Below are positions 44,282-54,010 of a stretch of 64,000 nucleotides of DNA, in pieces; position 1 is the stretch's first letter, and each line of letters opens with the position of its first letter. Origin of the DNA: Rothia uropygialis. GTDB lineage: Bacteria; Actinomycetota; Actinomycetes; Actinomycetales; Micrococcaceae. The position numbers and the translations under genes are program-made. The stretch covers positions 62,001 to 126,000 of the forward strand of contig NZ_NOIS01000005.1 of NCBI RefSeq assembly GCF_004137765.1, in the 5' to 3' direction. The notes under the pieces were generated by a model. The model was not told where the DNA came from. It saw only the letters and a program-made list of their open reading frames with translations, and did no database searches.

Positions 44282-45643
44282 TCATAGGATTTTCACCGGG
44301 TCGAAAATGTCCGCGGCGATCAGCAGAACCGACATCCCCATGAAGGCCGCCGCAACCACGTAGGTCAGGGGCAGTAACCTGATCGGGTCGAAATGACCGG
44401 GGTCGGCTTTCTTTCTCAACCGGGCCCAGGACCGCCGTATTCCTTCCCATAGGGCGCCCGCAACGTGACCACCATCCAACGGCAGAAGCGGAATCAGATT
44501 GAAGACGAAGAGGCTGAAGTTCAACGTTCCCAGAACAGAGACGATGTAGGCAGCTTTGGTCTTGGTGGTGATGTCTTGGGTAGAGGCCACTTCTCCCGCC
44601 ACACGCCCGACTCCGACCACCGACATCGGAGAATCGGCAGGCCGTTCTTTCTGGGTGAAGAGCGCAACCCCTACGTCCCATACCCGCACCGGAAGCTTGA
44701 TGATGACGCCGCCGATCTGGTTGAAGGTTTGCCCGATCACCGGCGGAATCTCGGAAATGCTCCCGGCTTTGAGGTCCTGCTCGGGGCTGATCCCGATGAA
44801 TCCGACTTCTTGCGTTCGGGTCTTGCCCTCGGTGTCCGTCTGGGGCACGCCGGCGGCATCGGTGACGGGACGTTGGGTGATCATCGGGCTCATGCTGAGA
44901 CCGACTTCGCGGCCGTCCCGTTCGACGACCACGGGTACGTCCTGGTTGCCGTGTTCACGAATGAGACGGCTGAGCTGATCCCAGGAGTCGATATCCTGGT
45001 TCGCGAAGCGCACAATCTTGTCACCCGGCTTGATCCCGGCCTCATAGGCGGGTGCCGCTGGGTCCTCTGCCCCGCATTCGGTTTTCTGCTCTTCCTGACC
45101 GGCCTGGACCTTTTGAATGCATTGATTGACCGCCGAAACTTTGGTGGTCGGCTGGGCCGTCCCGAAGGACAGAACCACGACACTCAGGCAGAGGATTCCG
45201 ATCAAGAGATTCATGCAGGGGCCGCCCAGCATGATGATGATTCGCTTGTAGATCGGCAATTGGTAGAACTGACGGTTCTCGTCCCCCGGTTGCAGGCGCT
45301 CGGCCTCCATGCTGCGCGTTTCCGAGACCATCTGTTGGACGAGCCCAGTCGAATCGCTCGTGATCTTCTCGCCGTTCTTGTCCGGAGGATACATCCCGAT
45401 CATCGAGATATACCCGCCGAGCGGTATGGCCTTGAGCCCGTACTCGGTCTCTGCCTTTCGTCGGGAAAAGATGGTTTTGCCAAAACCGATCATGTACTGG
45501 GTGACCCGGACATTGAATAATTTGGCGGGCACCAAATGTCCGACTTCGTGCAGTGCGATCGACACAGCGATGCCCACGGCCATGATGAGGACGCCGAGCA
45601 CGAACATGAGCCATGACCCGCCCAGAACTTGAGAAAGATCCAC
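44282..45643 (-). CDS. rseP: RIP metalloprotease RseP (site-2 protease)
   Basis: 453 residues from a GTG with GGGAGG upstream. Zinc motif ALHEVGHLVPAKLF in the first membrane helix, one PDZ domain (about 200-300, AYEAGIKPGDKIVRF), and the last helices with LFNLIPLLPLDGGHV. Family members cut transmembrane anti-sigma factors within the membrane (regulated intramembrane proteolysis). Length and topology are normal for actinobacteria. Confidence 0.96.
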   Translation of the reverse strand: MDLSQVLGGSWLMFVLGVLIMAVGIAVSIALHEVGHLVPAKLFNVRVTQYMIGFGKTIFSRRKAETEYGLKAIPLGGYISMIGMYPPDKNGEKITSDSTGLVQQMVSETRSMEAERLQPGDENRQFYQLPIYKRIIIMLGGPCMNLLIGILCLSVVVLSFGTAQPTTKVSAVNQCIQKVQAGQEEQKTECGAEDPAAPAYEAGIKPGDKIVRFANQDIDSWDQLSRLIREHGNQDVPVVVERDGREVGLSMSPMITQRPVTDAAGVPQTDTEGKTRTQEVGFIGISPEQDLKAGSISEIPPVIGQTFNQIGGVIIKLPVRVWDVGVALFTQKERPADSPMSVVGVGRVAGEVASTQDITTKTKAAYIVSVLGTLNFSLFVFNLIPLLPLDGGHVAGALWEGIRRSWARLRKKADPGHFDPIRLLPLTYVVAAAFMGMSVLLIAADIFDPVKIL

Positions 45644-45763
45644 TAAAGCCTCCCGTCCGTTCCCATCGTGGACGGTTCTCCGCCCCCGCGCTCGATTCTA
45701 CGGTTTCCCGACCGCATTAATGACCCCTATGGAGCGGTGTACCACCGACGACCACGCATGGGC

Positions 45764-47620
45764 TCATCCCACAATGCCGAATTTCTTGAGCCGCTGGCGG
45801 TCCGCAGCGGTGGCCGACATCTGCAATCGCAATAATTCCGAGTAAATACCGCCCGAGGACGCAAGCTCGCTGGGAGTTCCGATTTCACGGATCCTACCGT
45901 TCTCCAACGTCACGATGCGGTCGACAGCCGAGATCGTGGACAGGCGGTGGGCAATGATCAGACTCGTTCGTCCGACCATCAGCCGGTCGAGAGCATCCTG
46001 AACGACTCGCTCGGACCGAGTATCCAAGGCGCTTGTCGCTTCATCAAGGATCAGGATCGGAGCGTCCTTGAGGATCGCCCGGGCCACGGCGATCCTCTGT
46101 TTCTGTCCGCCCGAAAGCTTCAAACCCCGCTCCCCGATCAGCGAGTCGTAACCGTCGGCGAATTTCCGGACGAAGATGTCAGCGTTGGCCTGTTCTGCGG
46201 CCTTCACGATCTCTTGACGGCTCGCATCGGGCCGAGCGTAGGCGATGTTTTCCGCGATGGTTCCCGAGAAGAGAGATGCGTCCTGGAAGACCATGCCCAT
46301 CGCGGCCCTCAACTGTCCGAGGGTCGACGTAGAGGTATCGAAGCCGGCGACCGTCACTCTTCCCGTCGTGGGCATGTACAGGCCTTGCAGAAGGGACATT
46401 AGGGTCGATTTGCCGCCTCCCGACTCTCCAACGAAGGCTACTTTCTCGCCACGGGCGATCGAGAGCGTGATGTCTTCAAGAACCGCCTGTTCGCCGTCAT
46501 AGGCGAACGAGACGCGGTCGAAGGTGATCACGGGGTCCGGCAGTCGGTCAGTGCGCGGGGTCGACGGCTCAGGTACAGCAGGCGTTTCCGGCGAAACCTG
46601 TTGGATCGTTCCGGTCACCGTCGGGGCCACAACGGAACCGGCACGAGGATCGTTCGGCAGGTTCATGACCTCGAAGTACTCCCGCGAGCCCGCAATCGCG
46701 CGCTGGGCCGAGTCGATGATCCACGAGAGCATCGCGACGGGCTGTGACGCCATAGCCATGAGCTGGATCATGAGCACCATGTCTCCCAAGGAGAAATCGC
46801 CTTCGAGTGTCTTCCAGAAGATCAGCAGGTACATCGCGAAGAACACTAGGTTGAGAACGGACCTCCGGTAGTTGTCCATACGGTGCCAATGCCGAGACTG
46901 GTCTTTCGTCAGGGATACGGTGTCCGTGAAGTGACGGGTGAAGGCCGCCAATTCCCTGGCTTGGGTTCCGAAGGACTTGACCACCCTCAGCTGGGAGATG
47001 ACTTCGTTGAATCTGCCTCCGGCCAGGTCGATGTGCTCGTTCTTGTCCCGCTCCCAGACTTGCCATTTCTTGCTGGTCAACCCGGTCAGCCAGAGATACA
47101 TCGGATAGATGATCAGCAGGAGAACGGCCAGGGGCCAGTAGTAGACGAACATGATAACCAGCACGGCGATGGTCGTGATGATCGTCGAGAAGAAGTTGTT
47201 CGACATCGACTTGATGAAGAAGGTGACTTCCGCGATCGACCGGTTCAGCCGGGAGACGACGGACCCGGTGAGTTGAGTATCGAAATAGCTTTGGGGAAGG
47301 CTCAACAGCTTGTGGAAATACCGGGTCGAGAGCAGGGAACGCATCCGTTGCCCCATGATGTCGCCCAGGTATCCGCCGTAGTTGGAGATGAAGGTGCTGA
47401 ACAGCTGCATGATCAGATACAGGCCCGCAAACGTGAAAATGATGCGGACGGTCGAGTCGCCGTGCCCGTTGAGGGCCGCGACCACAGCATCTGTCGCGAA
47501 TTTCAAGACGAATGGGGTCGCCAGGGACGCGATTGCCGTCAAGACCGAACAGATGAGGATACCGACGTAAAACGGCCAGAGGGATCCGGTGGCCTTCATG
47601 ATGCGGAATATGCTCCGCAT
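45764..47620 (-). CDS. ABC exporter, TMD-NBD half-transporter
   Basis: 618 residues, ATG with GGAAGGAG upstream. Six helices (1-330), a linker of about 45 residues rich in Pro and Thr, then an NBD with Walker A GESGGGKST, signature LSGGQKQR, Walker B ILILDEATSALD and AHRLSTI, all canonical. It should act as a homodimer, exporting lipids, drugs or peptides. It lies at the rseP-cdsA locus, where relatives encode rlmN and dxr. Confidence 0.92.
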   Translation of the reverse strand: MRSIFRIMKATGSLWPFYVGILICSVLTAIASLATPFVLKFATDAVVAALNGHGDSTVRIIFTFAGLYLIMQLFSTFISNYGGYLGDIMGQRMRSLLSTRYFHKLLSLPQSYFDTQLTGSVVSRLNRSIAEVTFFIKSMSNNFFSTIITTIAVLVIMFVYYWPLAVLLLIIYPMYLWLTGLTSKKWQVWERDKNEHIDLAGGRFNEVISQLRVVKSFGTQARELAAFTRHFTDTVSLTKDQSRHWHRMDNYRRSVLNLVFFAMYLLIFWKTLEGDFSLGDMVLMIQLMAMASQPVAMLSWIIDSAQRAIAGSREYFEVMNLPNDPRAGSVVAPTVTGTIQQVSPETPAVPEPSTPRTDRLPDPVITFDRVSFAYDGEQAVLEDITLSIARGEKVAFVGESGGGKSTLMSLLQGLYMPTTGRVTVAGFDTSTSTLGQLRAAMGMVFQDASLFSGTIAENIAYARPDASRQEIVKAAEQANADIFVRKFADGYDSLIGERGLKLSGGQKQRIAVARAILKDAPILILDEATSALDTRSERVVQDALDRLMVGRTSLIIAHRLSTISAVDRIVTLENGRIREIGTPSELASSGGIYSELLRLQMSATAADRQRLKKFGIVG

Positions 47621-47722
47621 AGTACTTCTCCTTCCAGAGCACGACGCCGTGGTGCCGGAAGGATCACGGCGGTTTCAACCTCGAGCCCCGAAGGGTGAGA
47701 CTGTGAAGCGCCGTGCCACGCG

Positions 47723-48343
47723 TCAGCGCAATGCTTGGGTCAGCTGAATGGCCTTCTCCAGGAAGGCATCCACCTGCGCTTCGTCATAGGCATGTTTGGA
47801 TGTGGCCGCTCGGAACGAGGCCCGTCGAATCAAGGTCGGCTTGAGATCGTCGCTGTGACGGAAATATTCCAACAAGTCCGCACACAGGCTATCGACATCG
47901 CCCACGAAGTAGCCTTCGATGCGACGTCGCGCCGGTCGTCTGAATCGCTCACCGTCATTTCTCTTCAAACGACCCATCACGAGGTCAGCCAGTTGCGAGG
48001 CGTAGTCGTGCCATGCCTCGTGGCCGTTCTGCTGAATCGATATCTGTTTCTCCACAGTAGCGAATCTGTCCTCGTAGGACTCCAGCGCGAAGTCCACGTC
48101 CGCGGGCTCGTATCCGCCCTTCTCGGGTTCGAACTCAACGGCGCGGATCTCGTCCGCGGTGATAACGCCCTCGGCTAGACCTTGTCGCAGCAATTCCATG
48201 TCCCTGCCGCACCGATCCAGAATTTCCCGAACCTGTCGAACAGAATACCCGCTCTTCTTGGGATCGACCCGACCGATTCGGCCTAGTTCTTGGGTAGCCG
48301 AAATAGAGTCGTCGTTCTGTTCCGGAATGGATGAGCCGGGCAT
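47723..48343 (-). CDS. DivIVA-domain repeat protein
   Basis: 206 residues, ATG with GGAGG. Three or four copies of the DivIVA-like turn-helix unit are visible: GYSVRQVREILD (about 33), GYEPADVDFALE (about 76), a variant at GYFVGDVDSLCA (about 143) and the last AYDEAQVDAFLEKAIQL (about 184), often preceded by a phenylalanine-arginine pair. Between them the helices are basic. A role in polar growth or septation is inferred. It follows cdsA in the same direction, 27 nt away. Confidence 0.75.
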   Translation of the reverse strand: MPGSSIPEQNDDSISATQELGRIGRVDPKKSGYSVRQVREILDRCGRDMELLRQGLAEGVITADEIRAVEFEPEKGGYEPADVDFALESYEDRFATVEKQISIQQNGHEAWHDYASQLADLVMGRLKRNDGERFRRPARRRIEGYFVGDVDSLCADLLEYFRHSDDLKPTLIRRASFRAATSKHAYDEAQVDAFLEKAIQLTQALR

Positions 48344-48370
48344 GTATTCCTCCAGTGAGCGTTGATGGGG

Positions 48371-49219
48371 TCAGACCAGAAGTGCTGCGAAGATGACGTA
48401 TCCAATGGCGGCTGCGAAGACGATTGAGTCAAGCCGGTCCATCACACCACCGTGACCAGGCAAGATGTTGCTCATGTCCTTGATCCCGATTTCTCTTTTG
48501 ACCATGGACTCGGACAAATCTCCTACGGTGGAAGCGATCACCAGAAGGACGGCGATCACAATGCCGTTCCACCACGGCGACCCCAGTAGGAAGACCGCGC
48601 ACAATACTGCCACGATCATGGACCCGATCATGGACCCGGCAAAGCCTTCCCAGGTTTTTTTGGGGCTAATCCTAGGTGCCATGGGGTGTTTACCGAAGAA
48701 AACGCCGGCGATGTAGCCCCAGGTGTCATTACCTACGGCCATGAGGACGATTGTGAACACCTTTGCAGCACCGTTGTCTTCGCGGAAGATCAGGACTGCT
48801 AACGCGAGCATGAACGGAACCCAGCACATCACAAAGATCCCACCCATGATGGACAGCAACATCCCGGATTTCTGCCCGAACGCTCGCCACAGTGTCAGGA
48901 GACTGACGGCGCCCAACACGGACAGTATCAGTGCTTCTCCCCCGCCGAAATACGCGGCGAAAGGCAGCAGGGCGCCCGTGACGAGGGCAGGAATGAGCGG
49001 CACGCGCATCCCGCGCTTGTGGTTCAGAGCTTGGCCGACCTCCCAAGTTCCCACGGCCGCCGCCAGGGCGGCGAAGGCCACGATCACCATCGGAACAAAG
49101 AACAGCCCGATGATGACGACGACCACCAGGGTCACGCCAACCCCGATAGCCGCCGGGAGGTCTCTGCCTGCCCGAGACTTCTTCTCTGGGGTCGACGAAG
49201 ACTCTGTAGGAGACGACAT
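48371..49219 (-). CDS. cdsA: Phosphatidate cytidylyltransferase
   Basis: 282 residues with about eight membrane helices. The signature VKREIGIKDMSNILPGHGG and VMDRLDS is complete and carries the metal-binding Asp residues. It makes CDP-diacylglycerol from phosphatidate and CTP, the precursor of phosphatidylglycerol and cardiolipin. Its start overlaps the frr stop by one base (TGATG). Confidence 0.97.
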   Translation of the reverse strand: MSSPTESSSTPEKKSRAGRDLPAAIGVGVTLVVVVIIGLFFVPMVIVAFAALAAAVGTWEVGQALNHKRGMRVPLIPALVTGALLPFAAYFGGGEALILSVLGAVSLLTLWRAFGQKSGMLLSIMGGIFVMCWVPFMLALAVLIFREDNGAAKVFTIVLMAVGNDTWGYIAGVFFGKHPMAPRISPKKTWEGFAGSMIGSMIVAVLCAVFLLGSPWWNGIVIAVLLVIASTVGDLSESMVKREIGIKDMSNILPGHGGVMDRLDSIVFAAAIGYVIFAALLV

Positions 49220-49776
49220 CAGACCTCGAGAAGCTCGGCTTCCTTGCGCTTGAACAGATCGTCGATCTGGTCGATGTGCTTCTTGGTGATGGAATCCAAC
49301 TCCTTTTCGGCGCGGTTGCCTTCATCCTCGCCCGCGTCCCCGTCCTTGACGATCTTCTCGATCGCGGTCTTGGCCGTGCGTCGGATGTTGCGAACCGCCA
49401 CGCGGGCGTCCTCGGCCTTGCCGGAGACCATGCGCACGTATTCCTTGCGTCGTTCTTCGGTCAGTTCAGGCATCACAATGCGAATCACATTGCCGTCGTT
49501 GGCTGGATTCGCACCCATGTCGGAATCTCGCAAGGCTTTCTCGATGTCGCCCAGGGCCGACTTGTCGAAAGGCGTAATGAGAAGGGTACGTGCTTCCGGG
49601 TTCTGGAAAGAAGCCAACTGCTGCAGGGGCGTCGGGGTTCCGTAGTAGCTCACCAGGACGCCCGAGAACAGCGAGGGGTTGGCACGGCCAGTGCGCACCG
49701 CGGCGAAGTCGTCCTTCGCCGTGTCGACCGCTTTGCCCATCTTGGTACGGGCTTCGGACAGGGAATCTTCGATCAA
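49219..49776 (-). CDS. frr: Ribosome recycling factor
   Basis: 185 residues from a TTG at 49776 with GAGGAG 6 nt upstream. The frame extends to an ATG at 49809, but that ATG has no ribosome site and lies in a hairpin, while the TTG form starts [13 protein letters not shown], has exactly the usual length of RRF and matches the family N-terminus. [27 protein letters not shown] and the C-terminal helix [16 protein letters not shown] are typical. It recycles ribosomes with EF-G after termination. Confidence 0.95.
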   Translation of the reverse strand: MIEDSLSEARTKMGKAVDTAKDDFAAVRTGRANPSLFSGVLVSYYGTPTPLQQLASFQNPEARTLLITPFDKSALGDIEKALRDSDMGANPANDGNVIRIVMPELTEERRKEYVRMVSGKAEDARVAVRNIRRTAKTAIEKIVKDGDAGEDEGNRAEKELDSITKKHIDQIDDLFKRKEAELLEV

Positions 49777-49936
49777 TTCGATCTCCTCATTCGGTGTAGT
49801 CACATCCATTCGGATGTGGCCTAGACGGCCGCCGCCGACCGGCCCGGAAAGACCGGGTACGGCACCGTCTAAAGTCTCCTTGATTCAGTTTAGCGACCTG
49901 ATTCGGGGACGGGCGAACCCATCCGCCCTCGTCACA

Positions 49937-50671
49937 CTAGGCAGTGACCAGGGTTCCGATTTCTTCACCGAGGATCGCGCGGGCAACGTTGCCCTCGCCC
50001 TGCATGCCGAATACACGCATCGTCACGTTGTTGTCCTTGCAGAGGCTGAATGCCGTCTGGTCCATGACGCGGATGTTCCGTTGCAGCGCCTCGTCGTAAG
50101 TCAGGTGAGTCAGACGTTCCGCGGTGGGGTCGACCTTGGGGTCGGCAGTGTAGACACCGTCGACGCCGTTCTTGGCAACGAGCACCTCGTCCGCACGGAT
50201 TTCCAAGGCTCGTTGCGCCGCGACCGTGTCGGTCGAGAAATACGGAAGACCTGCCCCGGCCCCGAAGATCACCACACGATCCTTTTCCATGTGCCGGATG
50301 GCCCGACGCGGAATGTAATTCTCCGCGACCTGGGCCATTTCGATGGCCGACTGCACGCGAGTGTCCACGCCGCTCTGCTCCAGGATGTCCTGGAGCGCCA
50401 GGGAATTCATGACCGTTCCGAGCATGCCCATGTAATCGGCGCGGGACCGATCGAGACCCGCGGAAGACAGTTCGGCACCCCGAAAGAAATTGCCGCCACC
50501 GACGACGATCGACGTTTCGGCCTGACCAACCGTCGAAGCGATCTGTTCGGCGAACTTTCGGACCACGGTCGTGTCGATACCGACGCGGCCGCCGCCGAAG
50601 ACCTCCCCGGAAAGCTTGAGCAAGACCCTGCGGCGCTGTGGTTCGGCTGAAGGGGTGGTATTGACGGACAT
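49937..50671 (-). CDS. pyrH: UMP kinase
   Basis: 244 residues, ATG with AGGAGG. Amino-acid-kinase motifs: [49 protein letters not shown] and [12 protein letters not shown]. It phosphorylates UMP to UDP and is hexameric. It precedes frr; a GC-rich hairpin region (49822-49871) lies between them. Confidence 0.97.
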   Translation of the reverse strand: MSVNTTPSAEPQRRRVLLKLSGEVFGGGRVGIDTTVVRKFAEQIASTVGQAETSIVVGGGNFFRGAELSSAGLDRSRADYMGMLGTVMNSLALQDILEQSGVDTRVQSAIEMAQVAENYIPRRAIRHMEKDRVVIFGAGAGLPYFSTDTVAAQRALEIRADEVLVAKNGVDGVYTADPKVDPTAERLTHLTYDEALQRNIRVMDQTAFSLCKDNNVTMRVFGMQGEGNVARAILGEEIGTLVTA

Positions 50672-50740
50672 GGATCCTCCTGGGCTCTTGACCCTGCGTT
50701 CTCGTGGTTGGGCTGGTCGTCCCCAGCTAGCTTACGCAAA

Positions 50741-50773
50741 GAGGGAGCGTCCACACATGGTGGACGCTCCCTC
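50741..50773 (-). terminator. Terminator between tsf and pyrH
   Basis: Perfect 14-bp stem (50741-50754 / 50760-50773) with a 5-nt loop. On the minus strand it is followed by TTTGCG. It lies 15 nt after the tsf stop. Confidence 0.8.
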
Positions 50774-50787
50774 AAACACTCCGTTGA

Positions 50788-51618
50788 TCAGTTGCCAACT
50801 CGGAAGCGGACAAAGCCGGTGGCCTTGGCTCCTGCTTCCTCCAGCACCTGTCCGACGGACTTCTTGGAGTCCTTGGCGAAGTCCTGATCGACCAGGGTGT
50901 TCTCCTTGAAGAAGCCCTTCAGGCGACCCTGAACGATCTGCGGAATGATCTTCTCCGGCTTGCCCTCGGAACGGGCGGTCTCCTCGGCGATGTGACGCTC
51001 GGATTCGACCTGCTCGGCCGGGATGCCCGACTCGTCCAAGAACTTCGGAGCCATAGCTGCAATGTGGACGGCAACGTCATGTGCGACCTCGTCCGCGTCC
51101 TTGCCATCGACGGCGAGCAGGACGCCAACCTGAGCCGGGAGGTCCTTCGAGGTCTTGTGGAGGTAGACGGCAACGTTCTCGCCCTCGAGGCGAGCAACAC
51201 GGCGCACAACGACCTTCTCCCCGAGAAGAGCGCCCGCCTCGGTGACCTGCTCCTCGACGGTCTTGCCGTTCGAGGTGGCCTTGAGGAGGTCCTCCAAGTT
51301 GTCGACGTCGGCGCTCACGGCCGCGTCGAGAACCGAGTTGCCGAATTCGATGAACGGGGCCGACTTCGCCACGAAATCGGTCTCCGAGTTGACCTCGACG
51401 AGATAGCCGACGCCGTTCTCGACGCGTGCAGCGACGAGACCTTCGGCGGTCGCACGACCTTCACGCTTGGTCACGCCCTTGAGGCCCTTCACGCGGATGA
51501 TCTCGAGAGCTTTCTGCTGATCTCCCTCGGCCTCGTCCAAAGCCTTCTTGACATCGAGCATGCCGGCACCGGTGCGCTCGCGCAGCGCCTTGATATCGGC
51601 TGCAGTGTAGTTCGCCAT
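50788..51618 (-). CDS. tsf: Translation elongation factor Ts
   Basis: 276 residues, ATG with AAGGAG. The N-terminal UBA-like part (KALRERTGAGMLDVKKALDEA) and the family signature VNSETDFVAKSAPF are clear. It is the nucleotide exchange factor of EF-Tu. It follows rpsB in the conserved pair. Confidence 0.98.
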   Translation of the reverse strand: MANYTAADIKALRERTGAGMLDVKKALDEAEGDQQKALEIIRVKGLKGVTKREGRATAEGLVAARVENGVGYLVEVNSETDFVAKSAPFIEFGNSVLDAAVSADVDNLEDLLKATSNGKTVEEQVTEAGALLGEKVVVRRVARLEGENVAVYLHKTSKDLPAQVGVLLAVDGKDADEVAHDVAVHIAAMAPKFLDESGIPAEQVESERHIAEETARSEGKPEKIIPQIVQGRLKGFFKENTLVDQDFAKDSKKSVGQVLEEAGAKATGFVRFRVGN

Positions 51619-51653
51619 GTGAACTCCTTAGGTTTTTTGATGAGCACGTGAAC

Positions 51654-51684
51654 GCAAGGCCGGGCCGGTGCGGCCCGGCCTTGC
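51654..51684 (-). terminator. GC-rich hairpin between rpsB and tsf (partial terminator)
   Basis: A perfect 13-bp stem (51654-51666 / 51672-51684) with a 5-nt loop. No T-run follows on the minus strand (GTTCACG), so it may be an attenuator or an RNA-stabilising hairpin rather than a full stop. Confidence 0.65.
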
Positions 51685-51728
51685 GGATACTGTGCGGTCC
51701 GATCAAGCGCGGACCGGTCAGCTACGGA

Positions 51729-52601
51729 TTAGTTGGAAGAGGCCTCGGTGGACTCTTCAGCCTCGGTCTTCTCCGAGCCCTCGGACTCTGAAGCCTTCTC
51801 GGCCTCGGAAGCGGTCTCGGATGCCTTCTGAGCCTCGTGCTGCTCGAGAAGTTCCTTCTCCCACTCTGCCATGGGCTCCTCTGCGGCGTCAGCCTTGCCG
51901 GACTGCTTGTTGTTGCGCTCAAGAAGGCCCTCGGCCACAGCGTCGGCGACGACGCGAGTCAGCAGGTTCACGGAGCGGATGGCGTCATCGTTGCCCGGGA
52001 TCGGGAAAGCGACTTCGTCCGGATCGCAGTTGGTGTCCAGGATGGCCACGACCGGGATGCCCAATTTCTGGGCCTCGTCGACCGCGAGGTGCTCCTTCTT
52101 CGTGTCAACTACCCACAACAGTGACGGGGTCTTGGACAGATTGCGGATACCGCCCAAGGTCTTCTCGAGCTTCTCGAACTCGCGACGGAGCAGAAGCAGT
52201 TCCTTCTTGGTGTACTGCGATGCGGCGACGTCGTCGAAGTCGACCTGCTCGAGTTCCTTCATGCGGTCAATACGCTTGGAAACGGTTGCGAAGTTGGTCA
52301 GCATACCGCCGAGCCAGCGATGGTTGACGTAAGGCATGTTGACGCGGGTGGCCTGCTCGGCAATGGCCTCCTGGGCCTGCTTCTTGGTACCCACGAAAAG
52401 AATGGTTCCACCGTGTGCAACGGTCGCCTTGACGGCTTCGAAGGCACGATCAATGAATTCGAGCGACTGCTGCAAATCGATGATGTAGATGCCGTTGCGC
52501 TCGGTAAAGATGAAACGCTTCATCTTCGGGTTCCAACGACGGGTCTGGTGGCCGAAATGGACACCGGAATCGAGCAACTGACGCATAGTTACGACGGGCA
52601 T
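51729..52601 (-). CDS. rpsB: 30S ribosomal protein S2
   Basis: 290 residues, ATG with AAAGGAG. S2 signatures: [43 protein letters not shown] and [14 protein letters not shown]-terminal acidic extension (about 60 residues, rich in Glu, Ser and Ala) is longer than in model bacteria. First gene of the rpsB-tsf unit. Confidence 0.98.
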   Translation of the reverse strand: MPVVTMRQLLDSGVHFGHQTRRWNPKMKRFIFTERNGIYIIDLQQSLEFIDRAFEAVKATVAHGGTILFVGTKKQAQEAIAEQATRVNMPYVNHRWLGGMLTNFATVSKRIDRMKELEQVDFDDVAASQYTKKELLLLRREFEKLEKTLGGIRNLSKTPSLLWVVDTKKEHLAVDEAQKLGIPVVAILDTNCDPDEVAFPIPGNDDAIRSVNLLTRVVADAVAEGLLERNNKQSGKADAAEEPMAEWEKELLEQHEAQKASETASEAEKASESEGSEKTEAEESTEASSN

Positions 52602-52992
52602 GTCGTCTCCTTTGTGCGATGCGCCCCAAATACTTTAGGGCAGCGCATCGGCCTAGTAGTTATCGGTTTTCCATGAAGCGAGCATGTAACCCGCTCCATT
52701 CCTAGCGACCTGCGATTCCCATGCCGGTTGCCCGGCTGGATCCAGAACCTACCGTTACCGTCTCCTTCAAAAGCGACGGACCGTTGGTAGGCACCGCCCT
52801 CCGTATGCGGAGGGCGCGCTGGCCACGCGAAGTCAGCGGACATAGTTGTTCCGCTGCTACGGCAACTATACAGCACGCCAAAGCCCTCCACCGTCCGAGC
52901 ATCCACCGATCTGAATCACACTTTTCCACCGAAGTAGGTATTCACGCCGAATTCTTCCGAAACGGCTCGTGACGAGGGCCTTTGATGGTGAC
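52602..52992 (-). promoter_or_regulatory. rpsB leader and promoter region with two hairpins
   Basis: This 391-nt stretch separates rpsB from the divergent M23 gene. An 8-bp stem with inner CCC/GGG pairing (52617-52650) lies just upstream of the rpsB ribosome site and a perfect 9-bp stem with TATG loop (52795-52816) lies farther upstream. Such structured leaders may mediate S2 autoregulation. The distal part (52850-52990) is AT-richer and likely holds promoters for both directions; I see no further gene. Confidence 0.5.
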
Positions 52993-53508
52993 ATGAACGC
53001 TGTCCTTGCCTTTGCCCTCGCCGCCGTCCTGGGAGTGGCGCCCGCGCTTGGCATACCGCCTTACACGCCTTCCGGGGTGCCCCGGTGGGTATGGCCGACC
53101 TCACCCGTCCCCGCGGTCGAAAGAAAATTCGAGAAACCCGCCCGAAAGTGGGACCCGGGCCACCGAGGCGTGGACCTGGCCGCGAGCCCCGGGCAGACGA
53201 TCAGATCGCCGACGTCGGGAATCGTGACCTTTTCCGGTCGGGTCGTTGACCGTGGCGTCATCACGGTGACCACGGACGATGGCTATCTCACGAGTTTCGA
53301 GCCCGTGACCGAACAGCTGCCTCGGGGCACCCGGGTCTCTTCGGGCGATGTCATAGCGAGACGAGACCCGGAGCAACCGCACGACGGGTGCTTTTCCTGC
53401 CTCCACTGGGGCGTTCGACACGGCGGTGACTACGTGAATCCGCTCTTGTTGGTGGGAGCCCTTCGCCCGTCCATCTTGTGGCCTCTCCCCCGCGGTCCAG
53501 GCCTCTGA
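52993..53508 (+). CDS. Secreted M23-family peptidase
   Basis: 171 residues from the ATG at 52993; a GTG eight codons earlier is possible but the ATG begins a signal peptide (MNAVLAFALAAVLGVAPALG). The LytM/M23 zinc site shows as HRGVDLAASPGQTI and the LHWGVRHGG motif. It should act on peptidoglycan cross-links outside the cell. Family members often serve in cell division or as activators; a stand-alone short form like this is common next to rpsB in actinobacteria. Confidence 0.88.
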   Translation: MNAVLAFALAAVLGVAPALGIPPYTPSGVPRWVWPTSPVPAVERKFEKPARKWDPGHRGVDLAASPGQTIRSPTSGIVTFSGRVVDRGVITVTTDDGYLTSFEPVTEQLPRGTRVSSGDVIARRDPEQPHDGCFSCLHWGVRHGGDYVNPLLLVGALRPSILWPLPRGPGL

Positions 53509-53645
53509 CCTTGAGCCATGGCCCAAGACCCCTGTCTTTCCATTCCATGATGTGGATTTGTACATGCCAGGAACTCTGCAATCCCTTAGTGTGAATGTGC
53601 GAAGCTTCGCTCAGAGCCTCTCGCTGGAAAGGACGCCGATCACTC

Positions 53646-53864
53646 GTGACCATTCACTACGTCAGCCGACACAAGATCGCAGTGGCCCTGGGAATGACGC
53701 CTGCGGCCATACAACAACGTCACAACGCAGGCACGATGCCCAAGCCTGACGCCATCCTGCACGGGTCCAAGGCATCGGAATGGTTCGGGTGGAAGAGGGA
53801 AACCATCGAGAAATGGGCTCCCAGCATCGGGCGAAAAGTCGACTGGACGCGGTCCGGAAAATAG
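53646..53864 (+). CDS. Small protein, possible helix-turn-helix
   Basis: 72 residues from a GTG; the frame could extend upstream. Residues 5-35 (SRHKIAVALGMTPAAIQQRHNAGTMPKPD) resemble the HTH of small AlpA/MerR-like DNA-binding proteins, followed by a basic tail ending in VDWTRSGK. It stands alone between the M23 gene and a tRNA gene. Codon use looks normal but the ribosome site is poor, so I am only moderately sure that it is a gene. Confidence 0.5.
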   Translation: MTIHYVSRHKIAVALGMTPAAIQQRHNAGTMPKPDAILHGSKASEWFGWKRETIEKWAPSIGRKVDWTRSGK

Positions 53865-53936
53865 GTTGAGGCCAACCAAATCGCGATGAGCCCGCTTGCG
53901 GCCGTCATCGTGCGGCCGGAAGCGAGCTCATTTCGG

Positions 53937-54010
53937 TAGGGGGTGCGGGGCTTGAACCCGCGACCAAAGGATTATGAGTCCTCTGCTCTGACCAGCTGAG
54001 CTAACCCCCC
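53937..54010 (-). tRNA. tRNA with CAT anticodon (Ile2 or elongator Met)
   Basis: 74 nt fold into a cloverleaf: acceptor GGGGGGT/ACCCCCT, D arm GCTC...GAGC, anticodon arm GAGGA-CTCATAA-TCCTT with CAT, and T arm GCGGG-TTCAAGC-CCCGC. Position 1-72 is G-U. CCA is not encoded. The TTAGCTCAG start and TGGTCGC before the T arm are more like lysidine-type tRNA-Ile2 than elongator Met, but I cannot decide without comparison. Confidence 0.9.

Noticed and set aside
49777-49809. ATG start of frr at 49809
   Set aside because: No Shine-Dalgarno, hairpin over the codon, and family length and N-terminus favour the TTG at 49776.
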